Positions 1 to 15,100 of a DNA stretch of 64,000 bases are shown piece by piece. The notes beneath the pieces were generated by a model. It saw nothing but the letters and a program-made list of their open reading frames with translations. It was not told the DNA's origin and made no database searches. A program made the position numbers and the translations under genes. The stretch covers positions 26,877,398-26,941,397 of the forward strand of contig JAUJPP010000003.1 in the NCBI GenBank assembly GCA_030562195.1. Direction: 5' to 3'. Source of the stretch: Nipponacmea schrenckii (taxonomy: Eukaryota > Mollusca > Gastropoda > Lottiidae). Positions within the stretch are counted from its first letter, which is position 1. Every line of letters begins with the position of its first letter.

Positions 1-55
1 TTATATTTTAACTTCCTTAGTGATTAAAAATAAACGAATAGTCGTCATGGCTTAC

Positions 56-186
56 TTATTTCTGTGTCACATTTCTCGCCAGTGTAGTCAGGTTCACAGA
101 TACATATAGCTCGGACTGAGCCAAATGTTTCACATCGTCCATGTTGGCTACAGAAACCATTACATAGATCAGCTTTACTTTCACAT
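56..186 (-). CDS. Gene A exon 34: EGF domain; gene continues past window edge
   Basis: 131 bp, phase 2 to 1. [14 protein letters not shown] and [12 protein letters not shown]. Ends at a GTAAGC donor, so further exons are expected to the left of position 1. Confidence 0.82.
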
Positions 187-3100
187 CTAAAATAAACAAC
201 AATTTCATGAACAACCTACACATAAGATAATACGATGTCCTTTAGAAAGTGGTGTTGCAATAGTATTTTCACAGATTCACCCCTCATAATACGCCATAAT
301 ATTAGGATATCCTACAAAATACGACGAAAAACAGACAGCAAACATTCACCGCTCATGGTACAAAACCTTAATACTGGGTTATCCTCTAACATACGACAAA
401 CAACAGACAACAAACATTCACCGCTCATGGTATAACGCCATAATACTGGGATATCCTACAACATACGACGAACAACAGACAACAGACAACAAACATTCAC
501 CGCACATGGTACAACGCCAAAAAAATTACTAGGATTATCCTTTCAACCCCTAAAAGAACCAAACAAGCAAACATTCACTGCTCATGGTACAACGCCATAA
601 GACTGAGATATCCTACAACATACGACAAACAACAAACATTCACTGCTCATGGTACAACGCCATAATACTGGGATATCCTACAACATACGACATACGACAA
701 ACAACAGACAACAAACATTCACTGCTCATGTTATAACGCCATAATACTGGGATATCCTACAACATACGACAAACAACAGACAACAAACATTCACCGCTCA
801 TGGTACAACGCCATAATACTGGGATATCCTACAACATACGACAAACAACAAACATTCACCGCTCATGGTACAACGCCATAATACTGGGATATCCTTCAAC
901 ATACAACATACGACAAACAACAAACATTCACCGTTCATGGTATAACGCCATAATACTGGGATATCCTACAACATACGACGAACAACAAACAACAAACATT
1001 CACCGCTCATGGTATAACGCCATAATACTGGGATATCCTACAACATACGACAAACAACAAACGTTCACCGCTCAAAGTACAACGCCATAATACTGGGATA
1101 TCCTACAACATACAACGACAAACCAAAATCCCCGAAACCCAAAACGGAACCACAACATTTCACCGCTCAAAGTACAACGCCATAATACTGGGATATCCTA
1201 CAACATACAACATACGACAAACAACAAACATTCACCGTTCATGGTATAACGCCATAATACTGGGATATCCTACAACATACGACGAACAACAAACAACAAA
1301 CATTCACCGCTCATGGTATAACGCCATAATACTGGGATATCCTGGTATAAAATATACTACTAGATAAATACCTGGGCTGTTCATATGAAGAAGATACACA
1401 GATACATTTTGACATATTTATATTATCTTGACAATATCCAAACTCAGTACAGGAATTAGCATCACAATTATCAATGTCATCCTTTTCACATCGGTCTCCA
1501 GTAAAATCTAAATTAACAGAATAGAAACCAATATTAAACGACCATAGCCGTTTTGAGGGGTTGTTTTGGGTCTTAAAAGTACAAGAATAGTGTTCAAAAG
1601 TAAAGGAATTAATGGAAACTTTACTTTCTATTTCTGTTAATGTATTTTCTATAACAATCAGGTCTCTAAATAACGAGTCGTTTTGACTTTCAATGATTTA
1701 ACAGTCCAGATAATTCTGGATACACGTGGATTTGAAAGTTAAATTTCGACAGTTAGCTTTGATTGCTGATTAGCTAAACTAACAATGTATAAAACATATT
1801 TTAGAGATTAACAAACTATACAGAAAATATAGATAGAGATAGAACAAAGATTGATAGAGATAGAACAAAGATTGATAGAAATAGAACAAAGATTGATAGA
1901 AATAGAACAAATATAGATAGAAATAGGTTTTAAAAAATATATATTGGGCAATGAAAATCAATTTGAAAAAATAGACTCAAACACAAAAAAACAAGTTGGA
2001 ATAAAAAATGAATATAGATAAAAAGGTGAGTAATATTTAATAACAAGTAAAATACTTACAATAAGTTGTATTACATATCTTCTCTGATAAAGTGTAGCCA
2101 GGTTGAGGTTGTTTATTATCACCAGCCATCTTACCATACAAATTACAGTATTTTTAGCAAGAGGAATCAAAACAGAATAGAAGCAGTCCTTGTTGTCGAG
2201 GCATAACTTTTGACACTCTTTTCCGCTGTTTACTTCTATTAGGGATGAAATTGCCTGATCGACTGGTATTGAGAATGTCCAATAATTTCCATTTTACACA
2301 CTCGTTCTATAATAATAAAAACAGTCTGTTCCGCGGTGTGGATCAAATGTGAGGCATCCTCTTTCCCGGGAGAGAAGGTCTCAGAAAAGTAATATAACAG
2401 CTATTTGTGGGCTATGCTATGTATTTCCAAGTAGAAATTTCTGATATTTTTAGTTCGTGGTCATAGTGATTTAGATATCAATCAGCTAAGTTCATGTCTG
2501 CTATTTCTGGTAAGTAACTATCATTATTTACAAACCTGAAGGACATTCACATGTAAATCCTGTTGTATTGGATTTACATTCTCCACCATTCCAACATGGG
2601 TTTGACTGACAATAATCTATTTCTTCATCGCACAATCTTCCTGTATAACCTTAAATATAAACAAATAAATAATATAATATCATTATCTTCCTGGATAACC
2701 TTAAATATAAACAATAATAAAATATCACTATCTTCCTGGATAACCTTAAATATAAACAATTATATAACATCAGTATCTTCCTGGATAACCTTAAATATAA
2801 ACAATGACATAATATCATTATCTTCCCGGATAATTTTAAATATAAACAATAACATAATATCATTATCGACATGGATAACCTTAAATATAAACAATAATAG
2901 AATATCATTATCTTCCCGGATAACCTTAAATATAAACAATAACATAATATCATTATCTTCCCGGATAACCTTAAATATAAACAATAACATAATATCATTA
3001 TCGTCCTGGATAACCTTAAATATAAACAATAAAATAATATCATTATCGTCCTGGATAACCTTAAATATAAACAACAACATAATATCATTATCGTCTCGGA

Positions 3101-6100
3101 TAACCTTAAATATAAACAATAACATAATATCATTCTCGACATGGATAACCTTAAATATAAACAATAATATATCATTATCTTCCCGGATAACCTTAAATAT
3201 AAACAATAACATAATATCATTATCGTCCTGGATAACTTTAAATATAAAAAATAACATAATATCATTATCGTCCTGGATAACCTTAAATATAAACAATAAC
3301 ATAATATCATTATCATCCTGGATAACCTTAAATATAAACAATAACATAATATCATTATCTTCCTGGATAACCTTAAGCATAAACAATAACATAATATCAT
3401 TATCTCCGATAACCTTAAGCAAAAACAATAACATAATATCCTTATCCTCCTGAATAACCTTAAATATAAACAATAATATAATAGCATTATCTTCCTTGAT
3501 AACCTTAGATATAAACAAAAACATAATATCATTATCTTCCTAGATAACCTTAAATATAAACAATAATATAATATCATTATCTTCTTGGATAACCTTAAAT
3601 ATAAACAATAAAATAATATCATTATCTTCCTGGATAGCCTTAAATATAACCAATAGTATAATATCATTATCGTACCGGATAACCTTAAATATAAACAATA
3701 ATATAACATCGTTACCGTCCTCGATTTGTGTTGCAACCTTCTCATGTTTATCAGATATTTACTATGTACTATAGGTACAATATCCAGTGATTTTTGAGGA
3801 TAAAAGCTTAAATACTTAGAAACAATCATAATCGGACATGATGTACAGGACGGACACAATTTGGCAAAGCATGCCATCCTGAATCACAATGCTCTAGCAT
3901 GTACAAAGGCTGATTTTGACGATAATGCATCAGTGAACATGATTGCACTCGGTGGATTTATTTATACGATGTCATTGGAATTATTGCTATAACAATCATT
4001 ACCTTCACTACATGTACAAACAGGTTGGTGATTTAAATAGGAACAGGTACCTTTTACACAGGACATTGAACCACATTCTGTCGCTGAAATTACAAGTTGC
4101 AACGATTAACATTATCTATAAAGAGTATATGCATTCGTTATATCGCTGAATATTATAGTTTTACTGGATAATAATCAAACGTTTTATATACACTGTTCAG
4201 TTATAAAAAATCAAAATATGTGATACATTTAGATACATAGTGTACAGTTATTAATAATCAAATGTGATACATACATAGTGTACAGTTATCAATAATCAAA
4301 TGTGATACATACATAGTGTACATTTATCAATAATCAAATGTGATACATACATAGTGTACATTTATCAATAATCAAATGTGATACATACGTTGTGTACAGA
4401 TATCAATAATCAAATGTGATACATACATAGTGTACATTTATCAATAATCAAATGTGATACATACATAGTGTACATTTATCAATAATCAAATGTGATACAT
4501 ACATAGTGTACATTTATCAATAATCAAATGTGATACATACGTTGTGTACAGATATCAATAATCAAATGTGATACATACATAGTGTACATTTATCAATAAT
4601 CAAATGTGATACATACATAGTGTACAGTTATTATGCATATTAACTGTTGTGCATACATTATTTACAGCTATTATTTTTCAAATGGGATGGGACTTATATT
4701 GTGTACAGCTACCAATAATGATATCAAAAGTGGGACTTACATCGTGAGCAGTTATTAATAATCAAATCAAAAGTGGGACTTACATTGTGTACATTTCTGA
4801 ACGGATATTGACGCCGTCTCTGTTGTGATTTGATTATTTGCGCATTCTGTACAAATCTTTGCACCCTCTTCAGAGTAAAAATTTCTAGGACAAACGGTAC
4901 AATCTTCAAATCCTGTGTCTGAAAAGGATCCTGGCTGACAGGGCGCTGAAAATGAAGGAAATGAAAATATTGTTAATCAAAAGCATACAACTTTTCAGAT
5001 GACCAAAAAATTGAAATTGTTAACCTTAGTCATCGTATTATATAGATATCACGGTCTTTAGACTGTATGACACGTGGTAAGTTCAATTGATGTATACATT
5101 ATCTAATTGATTAACTTTAAAAACTTAAAATCTAATGTCCATGCCAAGATGAATAATATTCCATTATGCTGTTTTAATAAGGATCAATGTAAAATGTTCA
5201 TTTATAAAGGAGTATCTAAAAGCGGATATTATCATCAAATTCACATAACATTTATTTAAAAAGAATAAAATCAGTTTAGTTCTCAAAATCAAAGTTTTGA
5301 TCAGAAATATAGAATCTGGTTGAAATGGACTCAATATAACAAATAAAATACCGACCTTTACACCCCGTTACAGAGTTCACTCCCTCTAGACCAAGAGTTG
5401 ATCCTCCAGCCGGACAAGCTGAACACTGGTTATTGTTTACTTTATACTGATCTGCAGGGCAGGCTTGACAGATTCCATTTTTACTGTAAAAACCAGCAGG
5501 ACAGTTCTCTGTATAAAAAAGACAAAAGAATCTTTTAATCTGTATTTACAGACACTAGAAATGTATCCAAAATTATTAAACATTAACTTAAGGAAGCTAC
5601 TTGAGTCTAGTGATTTCACCACTTTATCGTAACTCTTGTTACAGCTTGATCATTAGTCTCAAAAACTGAACTAAGATTAAATACCAAATCTAATTTTAAA
5701 ACTGATTTTATTGTTCGACCATTCTGGTGACGAGAAGATAATAACACCCCATGGCAACATGTATACATGTATACAAAGCGGGATGGGAGGAGGTCAATAG
5801 GGGGAGAATTGTAAAGGAAGGAGATGACTTGGAGAGGAAACTGATAAGGTGGGAAACAATTTGGAATATGACCGATCAACCAACCAAGTGATAATGATTA
5901 TATAGCTCGATATTGATGTGTTTAGGTTTAAATACGAGACAATAGTTGTATTAAAAAACTATAAACTGACCTATACAATCGGACTGACGTCTTCGAGGTG
6001 ACATAGATGCGATTGCATTCATACATTTCTTACAACTCTTCTGGTTGGCTAAATTTTGATATTCACCATTAGGGCATTCTTGACATGAATCACTGGTCGA

Positions 6101-9100
6101 GTTGTAAAATGTCCCTTGTCCACATGGCACTAGAAAATAACAAATTTACAATAATCTCAATTACTTCAGGATCTCTCCGTTTCAAACTAAAGTAAATTCA
6201 GTCAAGACAAGGAAAGTGGTATTGTTTACAGGACTACACTGTTCACAATAACAAGTTTTTACTAACCGTGTCCGATACCTTGACTTCATTAGTATCTACA
6301 CAGCTCAGCGAATTTATTGAATTGTTCGCTAGCACATAGCCTGACAAAGGTCTGGTAATAAAATATGTAAACATTATGGGTAATGATTTTCGGTCGATCA
6401 AAATAGAATCAATCAAACTATCTCCTCTACCACGAGTTTCACCTTTAATCAAATTTGAAAATTAGAATTGGAATGAAATAAAGTATCAGTTATACTTACA
6501 GCAGACAACATCACTGGTGTTCGTTAGTGAATAACCTTCGTCACTGCAGCTGTTACCAGACTTGACAACTTCAAACTCATTCACATCTCCAGCGCCACAA
6601 TTAGAGTTATCAAGATCAAAAATGGCTTGATAAACACCTGCCCGTGCCAATCTTTCCCCACAATCTTGTAATTCTAGTTGGTTATATCGGTATCTACTGC
6701 TCTTAAATCAGCACTTACTGATCCCTAAAATAGTAATTTACAACTTATAACGATGGAATTTCTAATATAGGGAGTTAATTCAATCTAAAAAAAGTTTCTA
6801 AAAAAAATATGAGTCACGAACATAGACTGACTCTTAAGCCTTTTAGATGGTACCTTAACTGTCGTAGTTATTCCAGAACCGAAACTACCATGAAAATGAA
6901 AAGATTACCGACAGATTAAATATTCCATTATCAATGGAAAAGAATTCATAAAAATAAATTTTTTCTACTCATAGTTGACGGCACTATGGCGAAAATAATA
7001 ACAGGTTTGTTTGGTGCGTCCTGGATAATTCAGTCACAACTTAGGTCATTAAATAATAAAGATAGTAAAAAAGTAAAGATTTTCTTGATCTAAAATCTCA
7101 GTACAAACCTTTTCAAGAGCTAATGAATCTTTTACAGCTATAAGGTTTTCAACGGCAAACGTATATCTACCTACTCCTTTTGAACAAAAATTATTCAACC
7201 CACTCTGTGGTGCTGTCAATTTAGCTACAAGTTGTGTTCTAAATGAGTCTTTACAATTTTCAAAAATTGTATTAAATGTATACACCATCTTGACAGAATA
7301 ACTGTATACAGGAGTCTTGGAAACTGAAAAAATTCAACAATTACTAATCTCGTTTCTATTATACTCGATTGAGTAGAAGTTACTCGTAGAATAGATACTA
7401 GGTAGTGGTTACTCGTAGAAACACCACTGGGTAATGTTTACTCTTCGAATTGACACTGGGTAATGGTTACTCGTAGTAACGCCACTGGGTAATGGTTACT
7501 CGTAGTAACGCTACTGGGTAATGGTTACTCGTGGAAACGCTACTGGGATAATGGTCACTCGTAGAAACGCCACTGGGCAATGATTGCTCGTAGAAACGCC
7601 ACTAGGTAATGGTTGCTCGTAGAAACGCCACTAGGTAATGGCTACTCGTAGTAACGCCACTGGGTAATGGTTACTCGTAGGAACACCACGGGTAAAGGTT
7701 ACCCGTAGAATCGACACTGGGTAATGGTTACTCGTAGAAAAGCCAACTGGGTAATGGTAACTCGTAGTGGTTACTCGTATAATCGTCATTGGGTAATGGC
7801 TACTCGTGGAAACGCTACTGGGTAATGGTCACTCGTAGAAACGCCACTAGGTAATGGTTACTCGTAGTAACGCCACTGGGTAATGATCATTCGTAGAAAC
7901 GCCATAGGTAACGGTTACTCGTAGAAACGCCACTGGGTAATGGTTACTCGTAGAAACGCCACTGGGTAATGGTCACTCGTGGAAACGCCATTGGGTAATG
8001 GTTGCTCGTAGAAACGCCATTAGGTAATGGTAACTCGTAGGAACACCACTGGTAATGGTTAGTCGTAGGAACACCGCTGGTAATGGTTACTCGTAGAATT
8101 GACACTGGGCAATAGTTACTCATAGACACGCCACTGGGTAATGGTTACTCGTAGTAACGCCATTGGGTAATGGTTACTCGTAGTATCGCCACTGGGTAAT
8201 GGTTACTCGTAGAAACGCCACTGGGTAATGGTTACTCGTAGAAACGCCACTGAGGAATCGTAATTGTAAATATGAACGACATGTTTATATGAAGCTGTAT
8301 AAGGTACAGTTTAAGTACTTACCAACACAATCTTCATTAGGATCAGGACCAGTCCAAACGTTACTACCAGAACAAAATGAAGTCGCTGTTCTTCTTCCAT
8401 TCTTAAAATATGCTCCAGATTTACAGGTAGTTGTACAGTTTAAAAATGGGGAACTCTCAGTACAGACTCTGTTAGCATTGCTTAATGGTACCAATGTTTC
8501 TTGTAAGACAAGCTGAGGCTGTTTGATTAAAGATATGAATAACATAAAAAAATCTGAATCTGAAACATGTTTCTACTATTAAACTTGCCATATAATTTAT
8601 TTATAATATTAGAATACAAAATTATTGATTGATTGACAGAATTCTTCATTATTTATGTATTGCATTATATATCTTTTTATCAAAAACCATTGGAATTTCT
8701 GAGTTTAATGATTGACAAATATATTGTGACATCAAAATTTAAAAAAAAACTCGAACCAGGCAGGGTGTAGTAAGTTTTGAATCTGTTTGTTTCCCCAAAT
8801 CCTTACCAGGCGCCCTCTGTAAATTCAATTCATACTTACCCTTGACCCCGACTAAAAATGTACACTGTGAAGTCGGACCTGATTGCCCAGTAGATATAAC
8901 AGTAACTTTAGTAAATGTGTTTATGGTGGAAAAATGGTAGTTTAAAGTTGGTGGGGTAATGGTCAATTGACCATTTGATGTGATTTCCTCGCTCAAATCC
9001 TTTGTCTTTGAAGTCGTGTCATTCACAGAAAGGGTGAGATGGTCTGGACATGTCAAGTCTGGTTTCATTCCAACTTAAAGATAATAATAATTTAACTTTA

Positions 9101-12100
9101 CTGTAAGGCAATTTCTAATAACGTTATATTTCTATATATATTATCAGACTTATTATGTTATCCAACTCAACGCTGCATGTATAAGCATGTGAAACGTTGA
9201 GTTATTAAAGATAAGAAATAGTATATCTATATATCTTGTGCGTACTCTAACACTTTAATTGTTAATAACTATTATAAGACATTATAAGTTACTTATACTC
9301 ATTACGTATCCTTGGAAAAACATTCGCATAAAAATGATTTTTAATTTTTCTGATTTACTTCAGTATGCATAGAATTAATACCTCTTCTTTTTACACCCAT
9401 TTTAGGTTTAGTATCTAAACTCTTTATAAGGACGCGGATAATGAGAAATGTAATTGGCGGAAGGTTATTTCTAAATATAGTGGTTTTGTGTGCAGTGACA
9501 CTCAAGCGGATGTTGATAAAATATAGTGGTTTACTTTCATTTTGTTTAGTTCAAAATTTCGATGGTCATGCTGTATTGCAATTTTGCACAGAAACCAAGT
9601 TTTGGACAGGTTTTCATCTTACATAAGTTTTCAACGAGATTGATGGAAAAAGTTATGGAAGGTTGAATTTCGTCATTTAACAGTGAAACAGATGGCAAAT
9701 AAATTTGTGGACCGAGTCCATAACAATCTGAAATATCGTATGATATTTTCCTACATAATGTTAATCCTCATGAAAGTTGTCGCCAAGACTTAGTATAGGT
9801 GAAAAAAGTAGAAGTTGAGAATAATGATAAATACATGGAGACGTTCAACAAAAAGCATCTTCAGGTTTTTAATGTCTGTATATAATTCCTCATTCTACAT
9901 AATTAACTTTCAATTTTTATATTTTTACTCTAAACATACTTAACAACTGAATTGCAATATTCCAAAAATGTTCATATTTATTTTACAATATTGTTCTCGA
10001 TCATCTCAACCATTGTACATGGCGTCCTTATAAACGTACATGATTTTGAAAATAGTAAAATCATAATCCAGAAATTGTACAAAATTGTCTGAAAATTCGT
10101 ACATGATTGCAATAACATCTCGCGAAAAATCTATTCGATTATGGAAAATAAAGTTAATTGAACCTACCAGTTTTAACTTTATATTGTACGATACATTCGA
10201 GTTGGTTTCCTTCACCGTCAGCGGCTGTATACGTTAAATTGTAATCTTTTGAGAACCAACTTTTTGTACCGAGTTTTTCAGAAACTGCTACAGTAACCAT
10301 ACCCGAGTTATCGGTAGCTTTAGGAACCGTTATTTGTATTTCTTCTAATGGATTAACCATGATTGGGGAACCCGGACAATCTGTAAATTCAGGCGGACTT
10401 GTATCTGGAAGATTTTTTTTTGTATAAACAATATTTGTTTACATAATAGAATAAGGGAACAGGGTTTCGTCTATAGTACCCTCTCCTTAAAGTATATGAT
10501 ATACAAAGTTGAAATAATATACATGTAGACACCGATAATAATATACATTTATAAAGAAATGGATCAAACATGCTATATATAACCAAGTGAATAGAGATAT
10601 ATATGTACATGAGTTTTTAGTACTAATTATCAGAATACTCTATAGATTAATAACATAATAATACATATCTAGAAGAATGAGAAACATAGAGGTGTCTTCA
10701 ATACATCTAATATTAGTACGACAGAAAGTAAGTGACATGAAGTTCAAGTACAATGAGGTACAAGTTTAAGTCAAGTTATCTCATTGATTCCGGATTGTTA
10801 ACATTGACAACATTTTAACCCAGTACATCTACACAATATCACTCTATTGAGAAATTTGTCTTTCTTGTATCACTAAAGATTGTTAACGGAGCTATTTGAT
10901 CGGATTGTACGCTGGCGAATAAGGACAATCACAGCTCTCGTCCAATCAATTTGTTGCATTCTGTGATATAAGAATAGTAATTATTGCTCTAAGATGAAGT
11001 TGATAAACGATTCACAATATATAGCTCCAACCAAGGCACAGCCTATTAGAATATGCTTAAGTCAGGACAAGAGAATTGCATTAAAAACTACCTTTGCATG
11101 CTGGGACTGTATCGTTCCATTTGGCATTATTTGCCCCACCTGCAGTACACACCAATGTAACATCTGGAACCGGTGTATAGCCTGCTCGTTTACATCTATA
11201 TTTCACAGTCTGTCCTATACCATAACCATCTGTAATCTGTTCAGCATTTCCTGGTGTTCCCGGATCTGAACACCGAACCCCTTAAAATTGAACAATTATG
11301 TTAATGATATGAAAGAAATGATAATGATAATGATATATATGATATGATATGATATGATAATGGAATGATAATAACCTTATTTTCAGTGTTAAAAAAATGA
11401 GTCTAACAACACCAAAAATCCATTTATGTTTCTATAGAGACTCAAAAGTCAAATTTCTCAATTTATTCTAGAAATATTTTTGTTAGAAATACCACCACAG
11501 TAAAGATCTTTATATATTTTACATTGTAGATTAACGTTACACCTACCTGAACACGTTAGATTACCATATCCCCATCTTCCAGTCGAGTCACAAACAACAG
11601 TATTATTCTGAACGTTTTTATCTGAGGTTCCAAGCAGTGTAAATTGATCCATACATTCGAACATAAAACTCTGGCCGATAAATGTGTTCGGTATATTTGG
11701 AACTTTAGCTCCCGGAATTTGTAAAAGTGGACCACAGTCAATGACTAGAATAAGAAAAGAAGGATGAGGAAGGTTTTTTATATAGAAAAGATCAAGATTT
11801 GAAAATCAGCTTCAAAGTCGAATGACTAACATGCTGGTAACAGAAAATTCTGTCAGTAAATTACTGTTTGAAATGTAATGTACTTATTGAAATGAATGAT
11901 ATGATACTATGAGATATTGGCACTAGTTATCTTATGAGATATTGAGATGGATAGTGTATACTTATTGAGATATTGAGACTGGTATAGTGTATACTTATTG
12001 AGATATTGAGACTGGTATAGTGTATACTTATTGAGACATTGAGACTGGTATAGTGTATACTTATTGAGATATTGAGACTGGTATAGTGTATACTTATTGA

Positions 12101-15100
12101 GATATTGAGACTGGTATAGTGTATACTTATTGAGATATTGAGACTGGTATAGTGTATACTTATTGAGACATTGAGACTGGTATAGTGTATACTTATTGAG
12201 ATATTGAGACTAGTATAGTGTATACTTATTGAGATATTGAGACTGGTATAGTGTATACTTATCGAGACATTGAGACTGGTATAGTGTATACTTATTGAGA
12301 TATTGAGACACGTAGGTAGAGTGTATACTTATTGAGATTTTGAGACTGGTATAGTGTATATTTATTGAGATATTGAGACTGGTATAGTGTGTACTTATTG
12401 AGATATTGAGACACGTAGAGTATATACTGATTGCGATATTAAAACATGTAGAGTGTATACTTATTGAGATATTGAGACTGGTATAGTGTATACTTATTGA
12501 GATATTGAAACTGGTATAGTGTATACTTTTGAGATATTGAGACTAGTATAGTGTATACTTATTGAGATATTGAGACTGGTATAGCGTGTACTTATTGAGA
12601 TATTGAGACTGGTATAATGTATACTTATTGAGATATTGAGACTGGTATAGTGTGTACTTATTGAGATATTGAGACACGTAGAGTATATACTGATGGAGAC
12701 ATTGATACAGGTAGAGTGTATACTTATTGAGATATTGAGACTGGTAGAGTGTATACTTATTGAGACATTGAGACTGGTATAGTGTATACTTATTGAGATA
12801 TTGAGACTGGTATAGTGTGTACTTATTGAGATATTGAGACACGTAGAGTATATACTGATTGAGATATTAAGACAGGTAGAGTGTATACTTATTGAGACAT
12901 TGAGACTGGTATTGTGTATACTTATTGAGATATTGAGACTGGTATAGTGTATACTTATTGAGATATTAAGACAGGTAGAGTATATACTGATTGAGATATT
13001 GAGACAGGTAGAGTGTATACTTATTGAGATATTGAGTATAGTATAGTGTAGTGTATGCTCATTGAGATATTGAGACTGATATAGTGTATACTTATTGAGA
13101 CATTGAGACTGGTAGAGTGTATACTTATTGAGATATTGAGACTGGTATAGTGTATACTTATTGAGATATTGAGACTGGTATAGTGTATATTTATTGTTAT
13201 ATTGAGACTGGTAAAGTGTATACTTATTGAGACATTGAGACTAGTATAGTGTATACTTATTGAGATATTGAGAATGGTATAGTGTATACTTATTGAGATA
13301 TTGTGACATTGAGAGACATTGAAACTGGTATAGTGTATACTTATTGAGATATTGAGACTGGTATAGTGTATACTTATTGAATTATTGAGATTGGTAAAGT
13401 GTATACTTATTGAGATATTGAGACACGTAGGTAGAGTGTATACTTATTGAGATATTGAGACTGGTATAGTGTATATTTATTGAGATATTGAGACTGGTAT
13501 AGTGTATACTTATTGAGTGTATATTTATTGAGATATTGAGACTGGTATAGTGTATACTTATTGAGACATTGAGATTGGTATAGTGTATACTTATTGAGAT
13601 ATTGAGACTGGTATAGTGTATACTTATTGAGATATTGAGACTGGTATAGTGTATACTTATTGAGATATTGAGACTGGTATAGTGTATACTTATTGTGATA
13701 TTGAGACTGGTATAGTGTATACTTATTGAGACATTGAGACTGGTATAGTGTATACTTATTGAGATATTGAGACTGGTATAGTGTATACTTATTGAGATAT
13801 TGAGACTGGTATAGTGTATACTTATTGAGATATTGAGACTGGTATAGTGTATACTTATTGAGACATTGAGACTGGTATAGTGTATACTTATTGAGATATT
13901 GAGACTGGTATAGTGTATACTTATTGTGATATTGAGACTGGTATAGTGTATACTTATGGAGACATTGAGACTGGTATAGTGTATACTTATTGAGATATTG
14001 AGACACGTAGGTAGAGTGTATACTTATTGAGATTTTGAGACTGGTATAGTGTATATTTATTGAGATATTGAGACTGGTATAGTGTGTACTTATTGAGATA
14101 TTGAGACACGTAGAGTATATACTGATTGCGATATTAAAACATGTAGAGTGTATACTTATTGAGATATTGAGACTGGTATAGTGTATACTTATTGAGATAT
14201 TGAGACTGGTATAGTGTATACTTATTGAGATATTGAGACTGGTATAGTGTATACTTATTGAGATATTGAGACTGGTATAGTGTGTACTTATTGAGATATT
14301 GAGACTGGTATAGTGTATACTTATTGAGATATTGAGACTGGTATAGTGTGTACTTATTGAGATATTGAGACACGTAGAGTATATACTGATGGAGACATTG
14401 ATACAGGTAGAGTGTATACTTATTGAGATATTGAGACTGGTAGAGTGTATACTTATTGAGACATTGAGACTGGTATTGTGTATACTTATTGAGATATTGA
14501 GACTGGTATAGTGTGTACTTATTGAGATATTGAGACACGTAGAGTATATACTGATTGAGATATTAAGACAGGTAGAGTGTATACTTATTGAGACATTGAG
14601 ACTGGTATTGTGTATACTTATTGAGATATTGAGAATGGTATAGTGTATACTTATTGAGATATTAAGACAGGTAGAGTATATACTGATTGAGATATTGAGA
14701 CAGGTAGAGTGTATACTTATTGAGATATTGAGTCTAGTATAGTGTAGTGTATGCTCATTGAGATATTGAGACTGATATAGTGTATACTTATTGAGACATT
14801 GAGACTGGTATAGTGTATACTTATTGAGATATTGAGACTGGTATAGTGTATACTTATTGAGATATTGAGACTGGTATAGTGTATATTTATTGTGATATTG
14901 AGACTGGTAAAGTGTATACTTATTGAGACAATGAGACTAGTATAGTGTATACTTATTGAGATATTGAGAATGGTATAGTGTATACTTATTGAGATATTGT
15001 GACATTGAGACGACATTGAAACTGGTATAGTGTATACTTATTGAGATATTGAGACTGGTATAGTGTATACTTATTGAATTATTGAGATTGGTAAAGTGTA

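Noticed and set aside
2563..3877. Long open frames on both strands (296 and 408 residues)
   Set aside because: They are the 45-bp array read through in frame; the peptide is a single 15-residue period, and the true exon 31 lies at its edge.
8289..8516. Plus-strand 75-residue frame overlapping exon 24
   Set aside because: Shadow of the minus-strand exon, which has proper splice sites and a cysteine-rich module.
10994..11269. Plus-strand 91-residue Cys-rich frame
   Set aside because: Antisense of exon 21 (sushi 8); the sense strand has correct phase and motif.
12543..15016. Several 100-200 residue frames with a [10 protein letters not shown] period
   Set aside because: By-product of the 33-bp intronic array of gene A; no splice or start logic.
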